From Candidatus Binatia bacterium (GTDB lineage: Bacteria > Desulfobacterota > Binatia > HRBIN30): a stretch of 64,000 bases of DNA. The position numbers and the translations under genes were made by a program. A model generated the notes under the pieces. The model did not search any database. It had not been told where the DNA came from and was given only the letters and a program-made list of their open reading frames with translations. The DNA is taken from the NCBI GenBank assembly GCA_937925685.1, contig CALAMI010000010.1, positions 331,454 to 395,453 of the forward strand, given 5' to 3'. This document shows positions 53,246-62,330 of the stretch, piece after piece. Every line of letters starts with the position of its first letter. Positions within the stretch are counted from its first letter, which is position 1.

Positions 53246-54436
53246 ATGCAAGAGCCACAACCTACTGGTACTGGCACGAGCACGCGCGCAGTGCACGCTG
53301 GGGAAAACCGCAGCAAACTTGCTCATGCCATTACGGAACCAATCGTTCAAACGGCCACCTATACCTTCGCTAACTCCGCAGAAATCGCCGATCACTTCGA
53401 AGGTCGTATTCAACGGGAAGAGTACGGCCGTTACGGCAACCCCACGCAGCGGGTAGCGGAAAGAAAGCTGGCCGCTTTGGAAGGTGCTGAGGATGCACTG
53501 CTGTTCTCCAGTGGCATGGCGGCGATCACCACGACCCTGTTCGCTATGTTGGCCAAAGGGGCCCACGTGGTCGTCACCGACGACGCCTATCGCCGGACGC
53601 GGCAATTTTTACACCAAGTCCTTCGCCGGTACGGGGTGGAGGTGTCTACCGTGCCAGCTGGTGACTACGAGCGCATGGAGGAAGCCGTGCGGCAGACGAC
53701 CCGTTTAATCTTCAGTGAATCTCCGACAAACCCCTACAACCGCATCTTAGATCTGGAGAAGGTAGCTGCCATTGGACGGCGCCATCGCGTCAAGACCATC
53801 ATCGACTCCACGTTTGCAACCCCGATCAATCAACGTCCCATCGAGTTTGGCATCGACCTCGTCATTCACTCGGCAACGAAGTATCTCGGCGGCCACAACG
53901 ATTTACTCGCCGGCGTGGTCTGTGGCTCCAGTGAGCTCATTGCCGGAATCCGCGACCTTCAAGGGATCACGGGGGCCGTGGTAGACCCTTTCGCTGCTTA
54001 TTTGTTGATTCGCGGACTGAAGACACTCGCCCTCCGGGTCGAGCGGCAAAACGCGAATGCCAGCCAGATTGCGGAGTTCCTTGCCCGGCACCCTAAAGTG
54101 GACCGTGTCCATTACCCTGGGTTGCCAACGCACCCCGAACACGAAGTGGCAAAGCGGCAAATGAAAGGCTTTGGCGGGGTGGTCTCCTTCGAGATACGCG
54201 GCGACCTTGCTGCTGCATCCCGCGTTGTCGATGCCTGCAGAATTCCCCGCATCGCCCCGTCGCTCGGAGGAGTGGAAAGCCTCATCGAGCAACCGGCTCT
54301 CATGAGCTTCTATGAGCTGACAACGGAGGAACGACTGCAAATTGGCATTCGGGACAACTTGATCCGCTACTCGGTTGGCATCGAAGATGCGGACGATCTG
54401 ATTGCCGACCTTGCTCAGGCACTCGGGCAAGCGTGA
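53246..54436 (+). CDS. metB: Cystathionine gamma-synthase / Cys-Met metabolism PLP enzyme
   Basis: The 396-residue protein belongs to the Cys/Met PLP family: TRAVHAGENR, YGRYGNPTQRVAERKLAALEGAE, the PLP phosphate-binding SSGMAAI, D187, and the PLP lysine K212 in HSATKYLGGHNDLLAGVV. Such enzymes join activated homoserine to cysteine (gamma-synthase) or split cystathionine (beta-lyase); sequence alone separates them poorly. Next to thrC, a role from homoserine toward methionine is most likely. The ATG follows the thrC stop with no gap, and its own end overlaps the GTG start of the next gene by four bases. Confidence 0.86.
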   Translation: MQEPQPTGTGTSTRAVHAGENRSKLAHAITEPIVQTATYTFANSAEIADHFEGRIQREEYGRYGNPTQRVAERKLAALEGAEDALLFSSGMAAITTTLFAMLAKGAHVVVTDDAYRRTRQFLHQVLRRYGVEVSTVPAGDYERMEEAVRQTTRLIFSESPTNPYNRILDLEKVAAIGRRHRVKTIIDSTFATPINQRPIEFGIDLVIHSATKYLGGHNDLLAGVVCGSSELIAGIRDLQGITGAVVDPFAAYLLIRGLKTLALRVERQNANASQIAEFLARHPKVDRVHYPGLPTHPEHEVAKRQMKGFGGVVSFEIRGDLAAASRVVDACRIPRIAPSLGGVESLIEQPALMSFYELTTEERLQIGIRDNLIRYSVGIEDADDLIADLAQALGQA

Positions 54437-55233
54437 GCGAAACGCCGGCGCTGACCTTTCTCAGCTGGAATGTGCACGGGCTGCCGCTCTCTTCGCGATG
54501 GCGGCAACGCTGCAAGGCAATCGCCGTGCTCCTGCAAAGAATGCTCCCGGAGCCAGACTTGCTCCTGTTTTCCGAGGTGTGGCTACCTTGGCACTGGTGG
54601 ACCTTACGGCAAACATTACATCCTGGGTTTGTCGCTGTTGCCCCTTCGGGGCGTCATCGTTGGCGTCCCCGAGGGGGCTTGGTCGCTTTTTCGCGCCGCT
54701 GCAGCAGTTGGACGGTGCAAGAGCAATCATTCCAGCCTTTCCGCGCCTCCGGCCCATGGTGGCGCCTTTGGGAGGGCGACGGCCTTGCAAAGAAGGGCAT
54801 CCAAACTCTCATTCTGAGCTGGGCAACTCACACGGTTACTATTTTGCACTCGCATCTTCAGGCGCAGTACAGGAACCGAACGTATGACCACGTGCGAGCT
54901 GCACAATGGAGGCAACTGACTCGATGCGCTATCGCACGGTCCTCACTGGCTACCGCAGTGTGTGCTGCTGGCGATTTCAATACCCTACCGGCAGAGGAAA
55001 TTTTCCTTGCACACAGGAACGATTGGATCGACCTCACAGCACCACTGAGAGACTCTGGGATCGCAAACAGCACGACGCTTGACAGTGTCAACGAATGGAT
55101 CGACTACGTGCTGCTCCTCCGCTCGAAGGCAAGAGCCGTGCGGGAAACGACCGTCGAGCTGGTTGACAGCACGGCTGCGGGTGAGACAGTCTCTGACCAC
55201 CATGGCTTACTGGCTCAGTTGCGCTTTCTCTAA
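54433..55233 (+). CDS. Endonuclease/exonuclease/phosphatase (EEP) family protein
   Basis: The 266-residue protein keeps the EEP catalytic set: SWNVHG with the metal-site Asn, SEVW with the Glu, HLQAQY, AGDFNTLP with the Asp/Asn pair, WIDYVLL, and SDHHGLLA with the terminal Asp-His. Targets of the family range from DNA to sphingomyelin and inositol phosphates. No signal peptide is seen, so a cytoplasmic phosphodiesterase is likely. GTG 54433 overlaps the metB stop in a GTGA arrangement, which indicates translational coupling although a functional link to methionine synthesis is not obvious. Confidence 0.82.
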   Translation: MSETPALTFLSWNVHGLPLSSRWRQRCKAIAVLLQRMLPEPDLLLFSEVWLPWHWWTLRQTLHPGFVAVAPSGRHRWRPRGGLVAFSRRCSSWTVQEQSFQPFRASGPWWRLWEGDGLAKKGIQTLILSWATHTVTILHSHLQAQYRNRTYDHVRAAQWRQLTRCAIARSSLATAVCAAGDFNTLPAEEIFLAHRNDWIDLTAPLRDSGIANSTTLDSVNEWIDYVLLLRSKARAVRETTVELVDSTAAGETVSDHHGLLAQLRFL

Positions 55234-55368
55234 GAACTCCCGACTCCCTCGACCGCTCCAGGGTAACCTCCCGAACCAGTCCTTCACAGTGGTATCTACG
55301 CCTCCGCTAACCCTGACCGCGTGCGCGCATCGACACGTCACAAGACCCGGTTTTCTAGCTTGGATGCT

Positions 55369-56337
55369 ATGCGCATCGTCGTTTTAGATGGCTACACCCT
55401 CAATCCAGGCGACAACCCCTGGGATCCCGTTGCAAAGCTAGGCGAGCTCATCGTTTATGACCGCACCCCGCCGGAGCTCATCGTGGAACGCGCACGCGGG
55501 GCGGAAATTGTTCTCACCAACAAAACCCCCCTCTCCTCCTCGACGCTTTCCGAGTTAACCGACCTGCGGTTCATTGGAATCTTAGCTACGGGGTATGACA
55601 TCGTGGACGTTCGGGCGGCACGTGCACGAGGCGTGATCATTAGTAATGTTCCTGAATACAGCACTTACACGGTGGCCCAACACGTCTTCGCACTGCTGTT
55701 GGAACTTTGCCATCGCGTGGGTCTCCACGACAACGCAGTGCACGCGGGACTCTGGGCAGTATGCGCCGACTTTAGTTTCTGGCTCCAAGCACCTATAGAG
55801 CTCGATGGCTGGATCTTCGGTGTCGTCGGTTTTGGCCGCATTGGCCGGCGAGTAGCTGAGATCGCACGTGCCTTCGGGATGCGACTTCTAGCTACGGGAC
55901 CGCACCAGCCAACCGGCCTCCCACTATGGGTAGAGTGGACAACCTTGCACGAGCTGTTCCGCAGAGCCGATGTGGTCAGCCTGCACTGTCCCTTGACTGA
56001 AAGCAACGAACGATTCGTCAATGCGGAGTTGCTCGCAACGATGAAACCAAGCGCCTTTTTAATCAACACTGCTCGCGGTAAGCTGATCGACGAGGCAGCC
56101 CTGGCAAATGCGCTGCACCAGGGACGTTTAGCCGGTGCCGCCGTAGACGTCGTTAGCGAGGAACCCGTACGACCCGAAAACCCGCTGCTCACCGCCCCCA
56201 ATTGCATCATTACACCCCACATAGCCTGGGCCAGTCTCGCCGCACGGCGCCGGCTCATGGAGACGACAGCAGCCAATATTCGCGCTTTTCTCAGTGGCCA
56301 GCCGATCAACGTCGTGCCAAAGGACCATGCTCTCTAA
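55369..56337 (+). CDS. D-2-hydroxyacid dehydrogenase (NAD-dependent)
   Basis: The 322-residue protein begins MRIVVLDGYTLNPGDNPW and has ILATGYDIVDVRAARARGV, the NAD-binding GVVGFGRIGRRVAEIARAFGM, the catalytic Arg in NTARGKLIDE, the Glu in SEEPVRPENPLL, and the His in ITPHIAWASLAARRRL. This pattern matches glycerate/hydroxypyruvate dehydrogenases (HprA-like). A role in glycerate or another 2-hydroxyacid is likely; phosphoglycerate dehydrogenase is less likely because no ACT domain is present. ATG 55369 is used. Its end overlaps the WaaF-like gene by 11 bases. Confidence 0.88.
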   Translation: MRIVVLDGYTLNPGDNPWDPVAKLGELIVYDRTPPELIVERARGAEIVLTNKTPLSSSTLSELTDLRFIGILATGYDIVDVRAARARGVIISNVPEYSTYTVAQHVFALLLELCHRVGLHDNAVHAGLWAVCADFSFWLQAPIELDGWIFGVVGFGRIGRRVAEIARAFGMRLLATGPHQPTGLPLWVEWTTLHELFRRADVVSLHCPLTESNERFVNAELLATMKPSAFLINTARGKLIDEAALANALHQGRLAGAAVDVVSEEPVRPENPLLTAPNCIITPHIAWASLAARRRLMETTAANIRAFLSGQPINVVPKDHAL

Positions 56338-57376
56338 ACTCAAGCCAGGCTCGGAACTTCTCTCCTGCGGCGCGCCAGCGCGGCTGCTGGTGAAAGCTCC
56401 GAACTGGCTCGGCGACGCGGTCATGAGCCTACCTGCCCTTTGGTCTATTCGCCTGCATTTTCCACAACTGCATCTCGGGGTTTTGGTGAGAGAGGAGCTT
56501 GCGAGCCTTTTCTCCGCCGCTCCCTGGGTGGATACAGTGGTCTCGTACCGACTCAGCGCAGGACACCAGGCCTTTGCCTCCCGCTGGAAACTCATCCGCC
56601 ACCTGCAGGGGCAACGTTGGGCCATCGGACTGCTTCTGCCGCGGAGCTTCGAGTCCGCACTGTGGCTATACCTCGCGCGCATTCCCGTTCGGATCGGTGT
56701 TGCGGCTCAGGGCCGCTCCTTGTTGCTCACACACGCGCTGCAGGTGGATCTGAAACGTCCTGACTGTCACCTCACCGATAGCTACTTGCAATTGGCGGCG
56801 GAGAGCTTTGGCTGCCCTCCCCCACCCTCGCCCCCGCCAATCTCTGTCCCCACGATTGGAGAGAAGTTTTTCGTATCCTTCCCTTACATCACCCTCGCCC
56901 CCGGCGCTGCCTATGGCCCCGCCAAGCAGTGGCCAATCGAGTATTGGCGGGCCCTCGCTCGACAGCTGACAGCGAACGGGCTCCGGGTGGTACTCGTCGG
57001 AACGAAACCCGAACGCCCACTTTGCGAGGAGATTGCTGCCCCCCTCCGCCCCGCCTCCTACGTGTTTGCTGGAGAAACCACATTGACGGAGCTCGTATCT
57101 CTCCTCGCTTCGAGCCTAGGCTTTGTCGGCAACGACTCCGGGGCAACCCATCTTGCAGCGTTTCTAGGGGTGCCCACCGTCGCCTTGTTCGGATCGACCA
57201 ACCCCGTGCGTACCGCTCCTCGCGGAAATCGCTGCCAAGTGCTTTACGATCCCCCTCCGTGTAGCCCGTGTTTGCGGCGAGCCTGCCGCTTTGGTCACTA
57301 CGACTGCTTGCGCCGCATCACGCCTGCGCTGGTGTTTGCCACCCTGCAACGACTCGCCCGCTTAGCTCCCGCCTAA
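56327..57376 (+). CDS. waaF: Family 9 glycosyltransferase, heptosyltransferase II-like
   Basis: Heptosyltransferases add heptose to the inner core of lipopolysaccharide on the cytoplasmic face. The 349-residue protein has LLVKAPNWLGDAVMSLPALWSIR, the GT9 start; APGAAYGPAKQWP, typical of WaaF; VVLVGTKPERPLCEEI; and FVGNDSGATHLAAFLGVPTVALFGSTNPVRTAP, the donor-binding block. This supports a Gram-negative outer membrane. ATG 56327 has AAGGA just upstream and overlaps the previous gene. Confidence 0.88.
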   Translation: MLSKLKPGSELLSCGAPARLLVKAPNWLGDAVMSLPALWSIRLHFPQLHLGVLVREELASLFSAAPWVDTVVSYRLSAGHQAFASRWKLIRHLQGQRWAIGLLLPRSFESALWLYLARIPVRIGVAAQGRSLLLTHALQVDLKRPDCHLTDSYLQLAAESFGCPPPPSPPPISVPTIGEKFFVSFPYITLAPGAAYGPAKQWPIEYWRALARQLTANGLRVVLVGTKPERPLCEEIAAPLRPASYVFAGETTLTELVSLLASSLGFVGNDSGATHLAAFLGVPTVALFGSTNPVRTAPRGNRCQVLYDPPPCSPCLRRACRFGHYDCLRRITPALVFATLQRLARLAPA

Positions 57377-57393
57377 AAACCGCTAAGTCCACG

Positions 57394-58308
57394 TCACGGA
57401 AGCTTCTTGCCTGCGCCAGCCTGGAACAGGGCGTACCACTCGGCCCGCTCCAATTCCACTTCAAATGCCTGCCGTACGCACCGAATACGCTCCGTGCGTT
57501 GTGTGCCAATGATAGGAATGGCTCGCACGGGGTGGGCCAAAAGGAACGCCAGTGCAACAGCGGCCCGATCAACGGCATGGCGGTGGGCGACTGCATCGAG
57601 TTTCTCGATGACCGGCACTAACACCGCGGCGTTCTTGTCCTGTGCCGCACGTGCCAGGGGCCATAGCAACTTGCCTCCGGCAAGGGGACTCCAAGCAATC
57701 AGGCTCATGCGCGATGTGTAGCACTGCTCTATTGTGCCGTCGGTCAACACCATAGGCCACAGGCAATTCCACTCCCGCTCATGCGCGACCAGCGGAAAGG
57801 GAAGAAAGCTCTGCAGAGCGGCACACTGACCTGGAGAGTAATTCGAAACCCCGGCCTCGCGGATTTTCCCCGCTCGCCGCAACTCTTCGAGAGCGCGGGC
57901 CGTCTCTTCCGGGTGGGTCAGCAGGTCAGGCCGATGCACAAAAAACAAGTCGATGACCTCACAGCCTAACCGCTTGAGCGACTGTTCGGCCGACTGCAAG
58001 ATGTGAGCTCGCGTCGAATTGTAGGGAACCCCCGGCACAACCCCGCACTTGGTGGCAATCACCATTCGAGATCGCAGTTGCGGAGCTTCGCGCAATACCT
58101 GGCCGAACAACTGCTCTGCAGCACCACCACCATAAACGTCGGCATGATCGAACAACTCAATACCCACCTCCAGTGCCGCCTCGATTTTCTGCCGGGCAGC
58201 AGCAACCGACGTACCTGCAAAACGCCAACACCCATAAGCGATGGGGAAAACCCGTATCGACGATCGTCCGATCGTGCGTGCCTCGGGGCACGCCGTCAAC
58301 CGATCCAT
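57394..58308 (-). CDS. Aldo/keto reductase
   Basis: The 304-residue protein is an NADPH-linked aldo/keto reductase with the catalytic tetrad visible: D54, Y59 (DHADVYG), K87 (ATKCG) and H125 (VHRPD). The layout EAGVSNYSPGQC and AIPIIGTQRTERI for cofactor binding is like E. coli YdhF. Substrate unknown; general carbonyl detoxification is common. It is convergent with waaF, with only 17 bases between the stops, and divergent from the GT2 gene. Confidence 0.88.
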   Translation of the reverse strand: MDRLTACPEARTIGRSSIRVFPIAYGCWRFAGTSVAAARQKIEAALEVGIELFDHADVYGGGAAEQLFGQVLREAPQLRSRMVIATKCGVVPGVPYNSTRAHILQSAEQSLKRLGCEVIDLFFVHRPDLLTHPEETARALEELRRAGKIREAGVSNYSPGQCAALQSFLPFPLVAHEREWNCLWPMVLTDGTIEQCYTSRMSLIAWSPLAGGKLLWPLARAAQDKNAAVLVPVIEKLDAVAHRHAVDRAAVALAFLLAHPVRAIPIIGTQRTERIRCVRQAFEVELERAEWYALFQAGAGKKLP

Positions 58309-58481
58309 GCCCCTGCCCGACCGCTAATGTACTGGCCAAGGAGCATACCGCTCCCTTGCATAGGAGGGAAACGGGGTAGGAACTTGCCTTCTGAGCATTG
58401 ACCGCCTAGCAAAAAGTACCCGCCTCCTTGGCTGAACTGCCATCCCGTCATCTAACACCTTTAGCTCACCCGGCGGTACGT

Positions 58482-59498
58482 ATGCCTCAAAACCAACCTC
58501 CTGTCATTTCCGTGCTGTTACCCGTTCGAAACGCCGAGCGCACGCTCCGTGCTGCTCTGCGCAGCGTGCAAAAGCAGCAAGGAGTTACCTGGGAGTGCAT
58601 CTGCGTCGACGATCACTCCGTAGACAACAGTTGGCAAATTTTGCAACTCTTCGCCAACGAGGATCGACGCATCCGCGTGTTTCGTTCTCCTGGCAGAGGA
58701 ATTGTGCCTGCGCTGCAGTGCGGTCTCGCCCAATGCCGCGGCAGCCTCATCGCTCGCATGGATGCCGACGATGCTATGCATCCACAACGGCTACAGCGTC
58801 AGGCTGCTGTTCTTCTGGCCAACTCGCGGCTGGCCGGCCTGGGCTGTCGCGTTCGACCATTTCCGCGGATGCAGTTGCGTAGTGGGTTTCAGCGCTACGT
58901 GACCTGGTTGGACCACCTGGATTCAGCAGAAAGCGTCGCTCGGGAGCGCTTTATCGAGTGCCCGATTTTGCATCCAACCGTTGTCTGGCGCCGGTCGACC
59001 TTGGATCGACACCCCTACCGTGACACCGAGTGGCCTGAGGATTACGACCTAGTGCTCCGGATCGTGGAATCGGGGGAGCAACTTGCCAATTTACCGGAGC
59101 GACTTCACTTTTGGCGTATCCACAGTGGAAAGTCGAGCCTGACCGAGTCACGCTACAGTTATGAACAGTTCGCCCGTTGCAAGGCACACTACCTAGCACG
59201 AGGGCCGCTTCGACAGCACCATCGGTACGTGCTTTGGGGTTACGGTTCAACCGGGCGTCGACTCTGCCGTGCTTTACAGCAAGAAGGCAAGCACCCGTGT
59301 GCCATCGTCGATGTACACCCCCGGCGACTTGGCACGGTTATCAAGGGTGCCCCGGTCGTACCGCCGGACGCAATCCCGCGTCTTCCCCCAGCACCGTTGC
59401 TCGTAAGCGTTGCCAACCTCGCTGCTCGAGCAGCAATTCGCAAGTACCTGTTCCACCTCAACTGGCAGGAAGCCCGAGACTGGTTTTTCATAGCTTAA
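58482..59498 (+). CDS. Family 2 glycosyltransferase with C-terminal Rossmann-like domain
   Basis: The 338-residue protein starts with a GT-A fold: ISVLLPVRNAERTLRAALRSV, CVDDHSVDNSW, and the metal-binding DADD at 94-97, then EDYDLVLRI as the catalytic acidic patch. After about residue 245 comes a separate unit, YVLWGYGSTGRRLCRALQQE through AIVDVHPRRLGTVIKGAPVVP. It resembles the NAD-like nucleotide-binding half of PglD or acyltransferase-linked domains (GxGxxG plus D). The role of that domain is unknown. A longer TTG start at 58428 is in frame. It may add a sugar to a surface polysaccharide. Confidence 0.84.
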   Translation: MPQNQPPVISVLLPVRNAERTLRAALRSVQKQQGVTWECICVDDHSVDNSWQILQLFANEDRRIRVFRSPGRGIVPALQCGLAQCRGSLIARMDADDAMHPQRLQRQAAVLLANSRLAGLGCRVRPFPRMQLRSGFQRYVTWLDHLDSAESVARERFIECPILHPTVVWRRSTLDRHPYRDTEWPEDYDLVLRIVESGEQLANLPERLHFWRIHSGKSSLTESRYSYEQFARCKAHYLARGPLRQHHRYVLWGYGSTGRRLCRALQQEGKHPCAIVDVHPRRLGTVIKGAPVVPPDAIPRLPPAPLLVSVANLAARAAIRKYLFHLNWQEARDWFFIA

Positions 59499-59592
59499 TC
59501 GGTGACCGAATGGCCGTTCGCTTCGATGGTTCGCTCTTGCATTCCGCTGTCGAAGCGAGTAAAAGCGGAAGCCGCAGTTCGGTCGGGCCATC

Positions 59593-60288
59593 ATGTCACC
59601 CAGCTTACCTTTACGAAGCCATCATCCAGAGCGTTTTCTGCGGTGGGTCCGCCCACCACGGCAAGAGCGGACGCGCGAGCAGCTCGAGCGCATCTTGGAG
59701 GCGGCCGAAAAGCTAGTGTCGCGCAGGGGTTTTGACGACGCCTCCGTGCTGGAGATTTGCCGACACGCAAGAACCTCCGTGGGAGGCTTTTACCGACGAT
59801 TCCCAACCAAGCTCGCCCTCCTTCACGCTTTGCACGAGCGCTTCTGTGACGAGGCAAAAGCGACAGCAGCCAGCGTGTTAAATTCGGAACGCTGGCGTGG
59901 CATACCGACACCGGTTATGTTCCAGGCGCTAGCGGATTTTTTGATCCAGGTCTATTCGCAGCGCCCTGGGCTCTTTCGTGCTTTCCTGGTACGCGCCGTT
60001 ACCGATCCAGAAGCGAACGCTCGGAACCGCGACTTGTTCGAATTTATAGCGGACAAAATGGCGACCCTTCTGCTGGAGCGGCGCAGCCATTTCGATCATC
60101 CAGATCCGGTGGTAGGTGCTCGCTTTGCCCTGCGGGTGCTACTGGGAACGCTCAACCATTTTCTCGTTGTCTCGGATCAACAGCACGGGTTCTTCGACAA
60201 GGTAATCCACCAAGAACTCGCCCGTGTATTTCGCACCTATCTTGGGCTGCGACCTCCTCACGTTGCCGCCAAGCGATCATCGCCATGA
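59593..60288 (+). CDS. TetR-family transcriptional regulator
   Basis: The 231-residue protein has the TetR helix-turn-helix at about 28-76 (ERILEAAEKLVSRRGFDDAS then VLEICRHARTSVGGFYRRFP). The C-terminal domain is helical and unlike that of the TetR at 25307. I find no palindrome near its start comparable to the sites at 8648 and 25273. It lies between the GT2 gene and the SDR-crotonase pair, which point the opposite way. It may govern that pair (inference from proximity). Confidence 0.86.
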   Translation: MSPSLPLRSHHPERFLRWVRPPRQERTREQLERILEAAEKLVSRRGFDDASVLEICRHARTSVGGFYRRFPTKLALLHALHERFCDEAKATAASVLNSERWRGIPTPVMFQALADFLIQVYSQRPGLFRAFLVRAVTDPEANARNRDLFEFIADKMATLLLERRSHFDHPDPVVGARFALRVLLGTLNHFLVVSDQQHGFFDKVIHQELARVFRTYLGLRPPHVAAKRSSP

Positions 60289-60620
60289 CATTAACGAGTC
60301 CGGAGTTTACCAAAAAAACGAATTACGCGCCGGAGCCGTCCCGGGTCTCTGTGCCATTGTCGATCCCCGGCGTAGACGAGCTGCCCGACCACGCGAGCGC
60401 TCAGGCGTTCGCACCCCTCCCACCCCTGCCCCCAATGTGCGAGGGGGGTCGGGCACCTAAATGTCGCTGGCGCGAGGCCGTGAACGGTCTTGCCCCAGCT
60501 TGTTACCTTGCGGTTGGGTGGAGCCGGAAGCTACGGCTACCCCACCGCAGGGCACTTGGATCGCGTTGGCGTGAAGGGCTCAGCTGCTACAGGAAAGCCG
60601 TGCCCGGTTAGTCCGCTATA
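60289..60620. other. Gap between convergent genes
   Basis: About 330 bases with no supported gene and no clear T-run terminator. Confidence 0.4.
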
Positions 60621-61418
60621 TCACCGAGCAAATTGCGAGCGCCCGATCAGGCCTGCAAGCCGCCGCAAGGGCCCCCGCGGCGTCAACCCGCTGAGGAAAG
60701 CCAAGGCCTTATAAGGTGCCCCCGGGACCACAACCACTTGACCGCGGCGCAACGCGGCCAGGGAGGCGTCGACAACCTCGTCTGCGGTCATCCAGAGAAA
60801 AGCTGGAAGATTGGATATCCGCAAGCCCGCACGTTGCTGAAATTCCGTTCGCGTAAACCCCGGGCACAAAGCCTGTACCTTTACCCCTGTACCCCGCAGC
60901 TCCTCTGCCAGTGCCTCCGTAAAGCTTGTTACGTAGGCTTTTGTGGCACCGTACGTGGCATTGTACGGCATGGGTTGAAATGACGCTAATGACGAGACGT
61001 TGATGATCGCTCCCTGATTGCGCTCGACCATGGGCCCAAGGGCGACATGCGTTAGCCGCACCAACGCCACCACATTGAGGCGGATTTGTTCCTCTTCACG
61101 CTCGAGTGCCAACCTCCAGAATGAGCCAAACGTGCCAAAGCCAGCATTGTTTACTAGCAAGTCGATCCCAGCAGCAGCCACTTTCTCTACTCGAGCGCAT
61201 TCACTGGGCTTTGTTAAGTCAGCGGGGAGCACCTGAACCTCGATCTTGTGGTCGCGGCGAAACTCCTCGGCATGCGCTTGCAAGCGCGCCTCGTCCCTGG
61301 CCACCAGAATCAAATCATATCCTTGGCGTGCCAACCGGCTTGCAAAAGCAGCTCCAATCCCGGATGAGGCCCCAGTGACCAACGCTTTTTGCCGTTTCTT
61401 GTGATCTCGCCCAGACAT
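60621..61418 (-). CDS. Short-chain dehydrogenase/reductase
   Basis: The 265-residue protein has the SDR cofactor motif TGASSGIG (15-22), NNAGFG, the catalytic Ser in NVSSLAS, and YGATK for the Tyr-Lys pair. Basic residues after the second strand (ARDEARL) suggest NADP(H). The DltE/YqjQ-like C-terminus (TRTEFQQRAG) is typical of classical SDRs of unknown substrate. It starts 21 bases after the crotonase gene, so the two are co-transcribed; a role on a 3-hydroxyacyl or related substrate is possible. Confidence 0.88.
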   Translation of the reverse strand: MSGRDHKKRQKALVTGASSGIGAAFASRLARQGYDLILVARDEARLQAHAEEFRRDHKIEVQVLPADLTKPSECARVEKVAAAGIDLLVNNAGFGTFGSFWRLALEREEEQIRLNVVALVRLTHVALGPMVERNQGAIINVSSLASFQPMPYNATYGATKAYVTSFTEALAEELRGTGVKVQALCPGFTRTEFQQRAGLRISNLPAFLWMTADEVVDASLAALRRGQVVVVPGAPYKALAFLSGLTPRGPLRRLAGLIGRSQFAR

Positions 61419-61439
61419 GTCCTCCGCCTCCGTATCCCG

Positions 61440-62237
61440 TTAGCGGCCCCGAAAGTGAGGTTCTCGCTTCTCCAGCATCGCTTGCAAGCCTTCGCGAGCA
61501 TCGTCTGTGGTGAAAGTCCAACTTTGTTGCAGCGACTCGAAGTCCAGCATTTCCTCGAGGGAGTGACGCACCCCCCGGTAAATGGCCCGCTTCGTTAAAC
61601 GCACTGCCAGCGGGCCAGCACCCGCAATCTCCCTTGCCCACCGCATCACTTCGGCATCGAACTCCTCGGCAGATGCAAGCCGGTCCACGAGACCGAGCCG
61701 CAATGCCTCCTCTGCATCCACGATTCGCCCCGTGAACAGCAAATCACACGCGCGTGCCGTGCCCAATAATCGCGGCAAGAAGTACGTGGCGCCCATTCCC
61801 GGGTGAATGCCCAAGCGAGTAAAGGTGAAGCCTATTTTCGCCACACGCGAGGCTATTCTCAGGTCGCACGCCAGCGCCAAGCACGCCCCCGCACCGATGG
61901 CGTGACCGTTGAGCGCCGCAATTGTGGGGACTTTCAGGCGGGCTATGGAAAGAAATCTCTCGTAAAACTCACGCGGTGCGCCTGCCATCGTTGGCCCTTC
62001 CCCGCCAGCGATCAAGCCCGCGTCGCGCGCCAGCATTCCCAAGTCGCCCCCAGAGCTGAATGCCTTTCCTTCGCCACGAAGGATGACCACGCGTACGGTC
62101 GAGTCCGACTGCAACCCTGAGACTGCGCGGGCGAGCTCCTCACCCATGGCAGGGGTCATAGAGTTCCGCGTCTCAGGGCGATTTAAGAGAATGGTCACGA
62201 TTCCTTCGGTTCTTTCTACCCGAATATTCTCGTACAT
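61440..62237 (-). CDS. Crotonase-fold protein lacking both catalytic glutamates
   Basis: The 265-residue protein has the crotonase fold (VTILLNRPETRNSMTPAMGEEL, GKAFSSGGDLGML). In the places of the two catalytic Glu of enoyl-CoA hydratase it has Cys (GAGACLALACD) and Phe (KIGFTFTRLGIHPGMGAT). The oxyanion-hole Gly residues remain. It is therefore unlikely to be a simple hydratase and may be an isomerase, hydrolase or other CoA-ester enzyme. ATG 62237 follows GGAGG (in GGGAGGAGAAGTC), which decides this start over the longer frame to 62294. Co-transcribed with the SDR downstream. Confidence 0.85.
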   Translation of the reverse strand: MYENIRVERTEGIVTILLNRPETRNSMTPAMGEELARAVSGLQSDSTVRVVILRGEGKAFSSGGDLGMLARDAGLIAGGEGPTMAGAPREFYERFLSIARLKVPTIAALNGHAIGAGACLALACDLRIASRVAKIGFTFTRLGIHPGMGATYFLPRLLGTARACDLLFTGRIVDAEEALRLGLVDRLASAEEFDAEVMRWAREIAGAGPLAVRLTKRAIYRGVRHSLEEMLDFESLQQSWTFTTDDAREGLQAMLEKREPHFRGR

Positions 62238-62330
62238 GACTTCTCCTCCCGGGTTTGTCACGCCGAGCCCCTTATCGAAAAGCTTGCGTTGCAAGGCTAA
62301 CTACAACAACATCAACCCCAACCCAAACTT

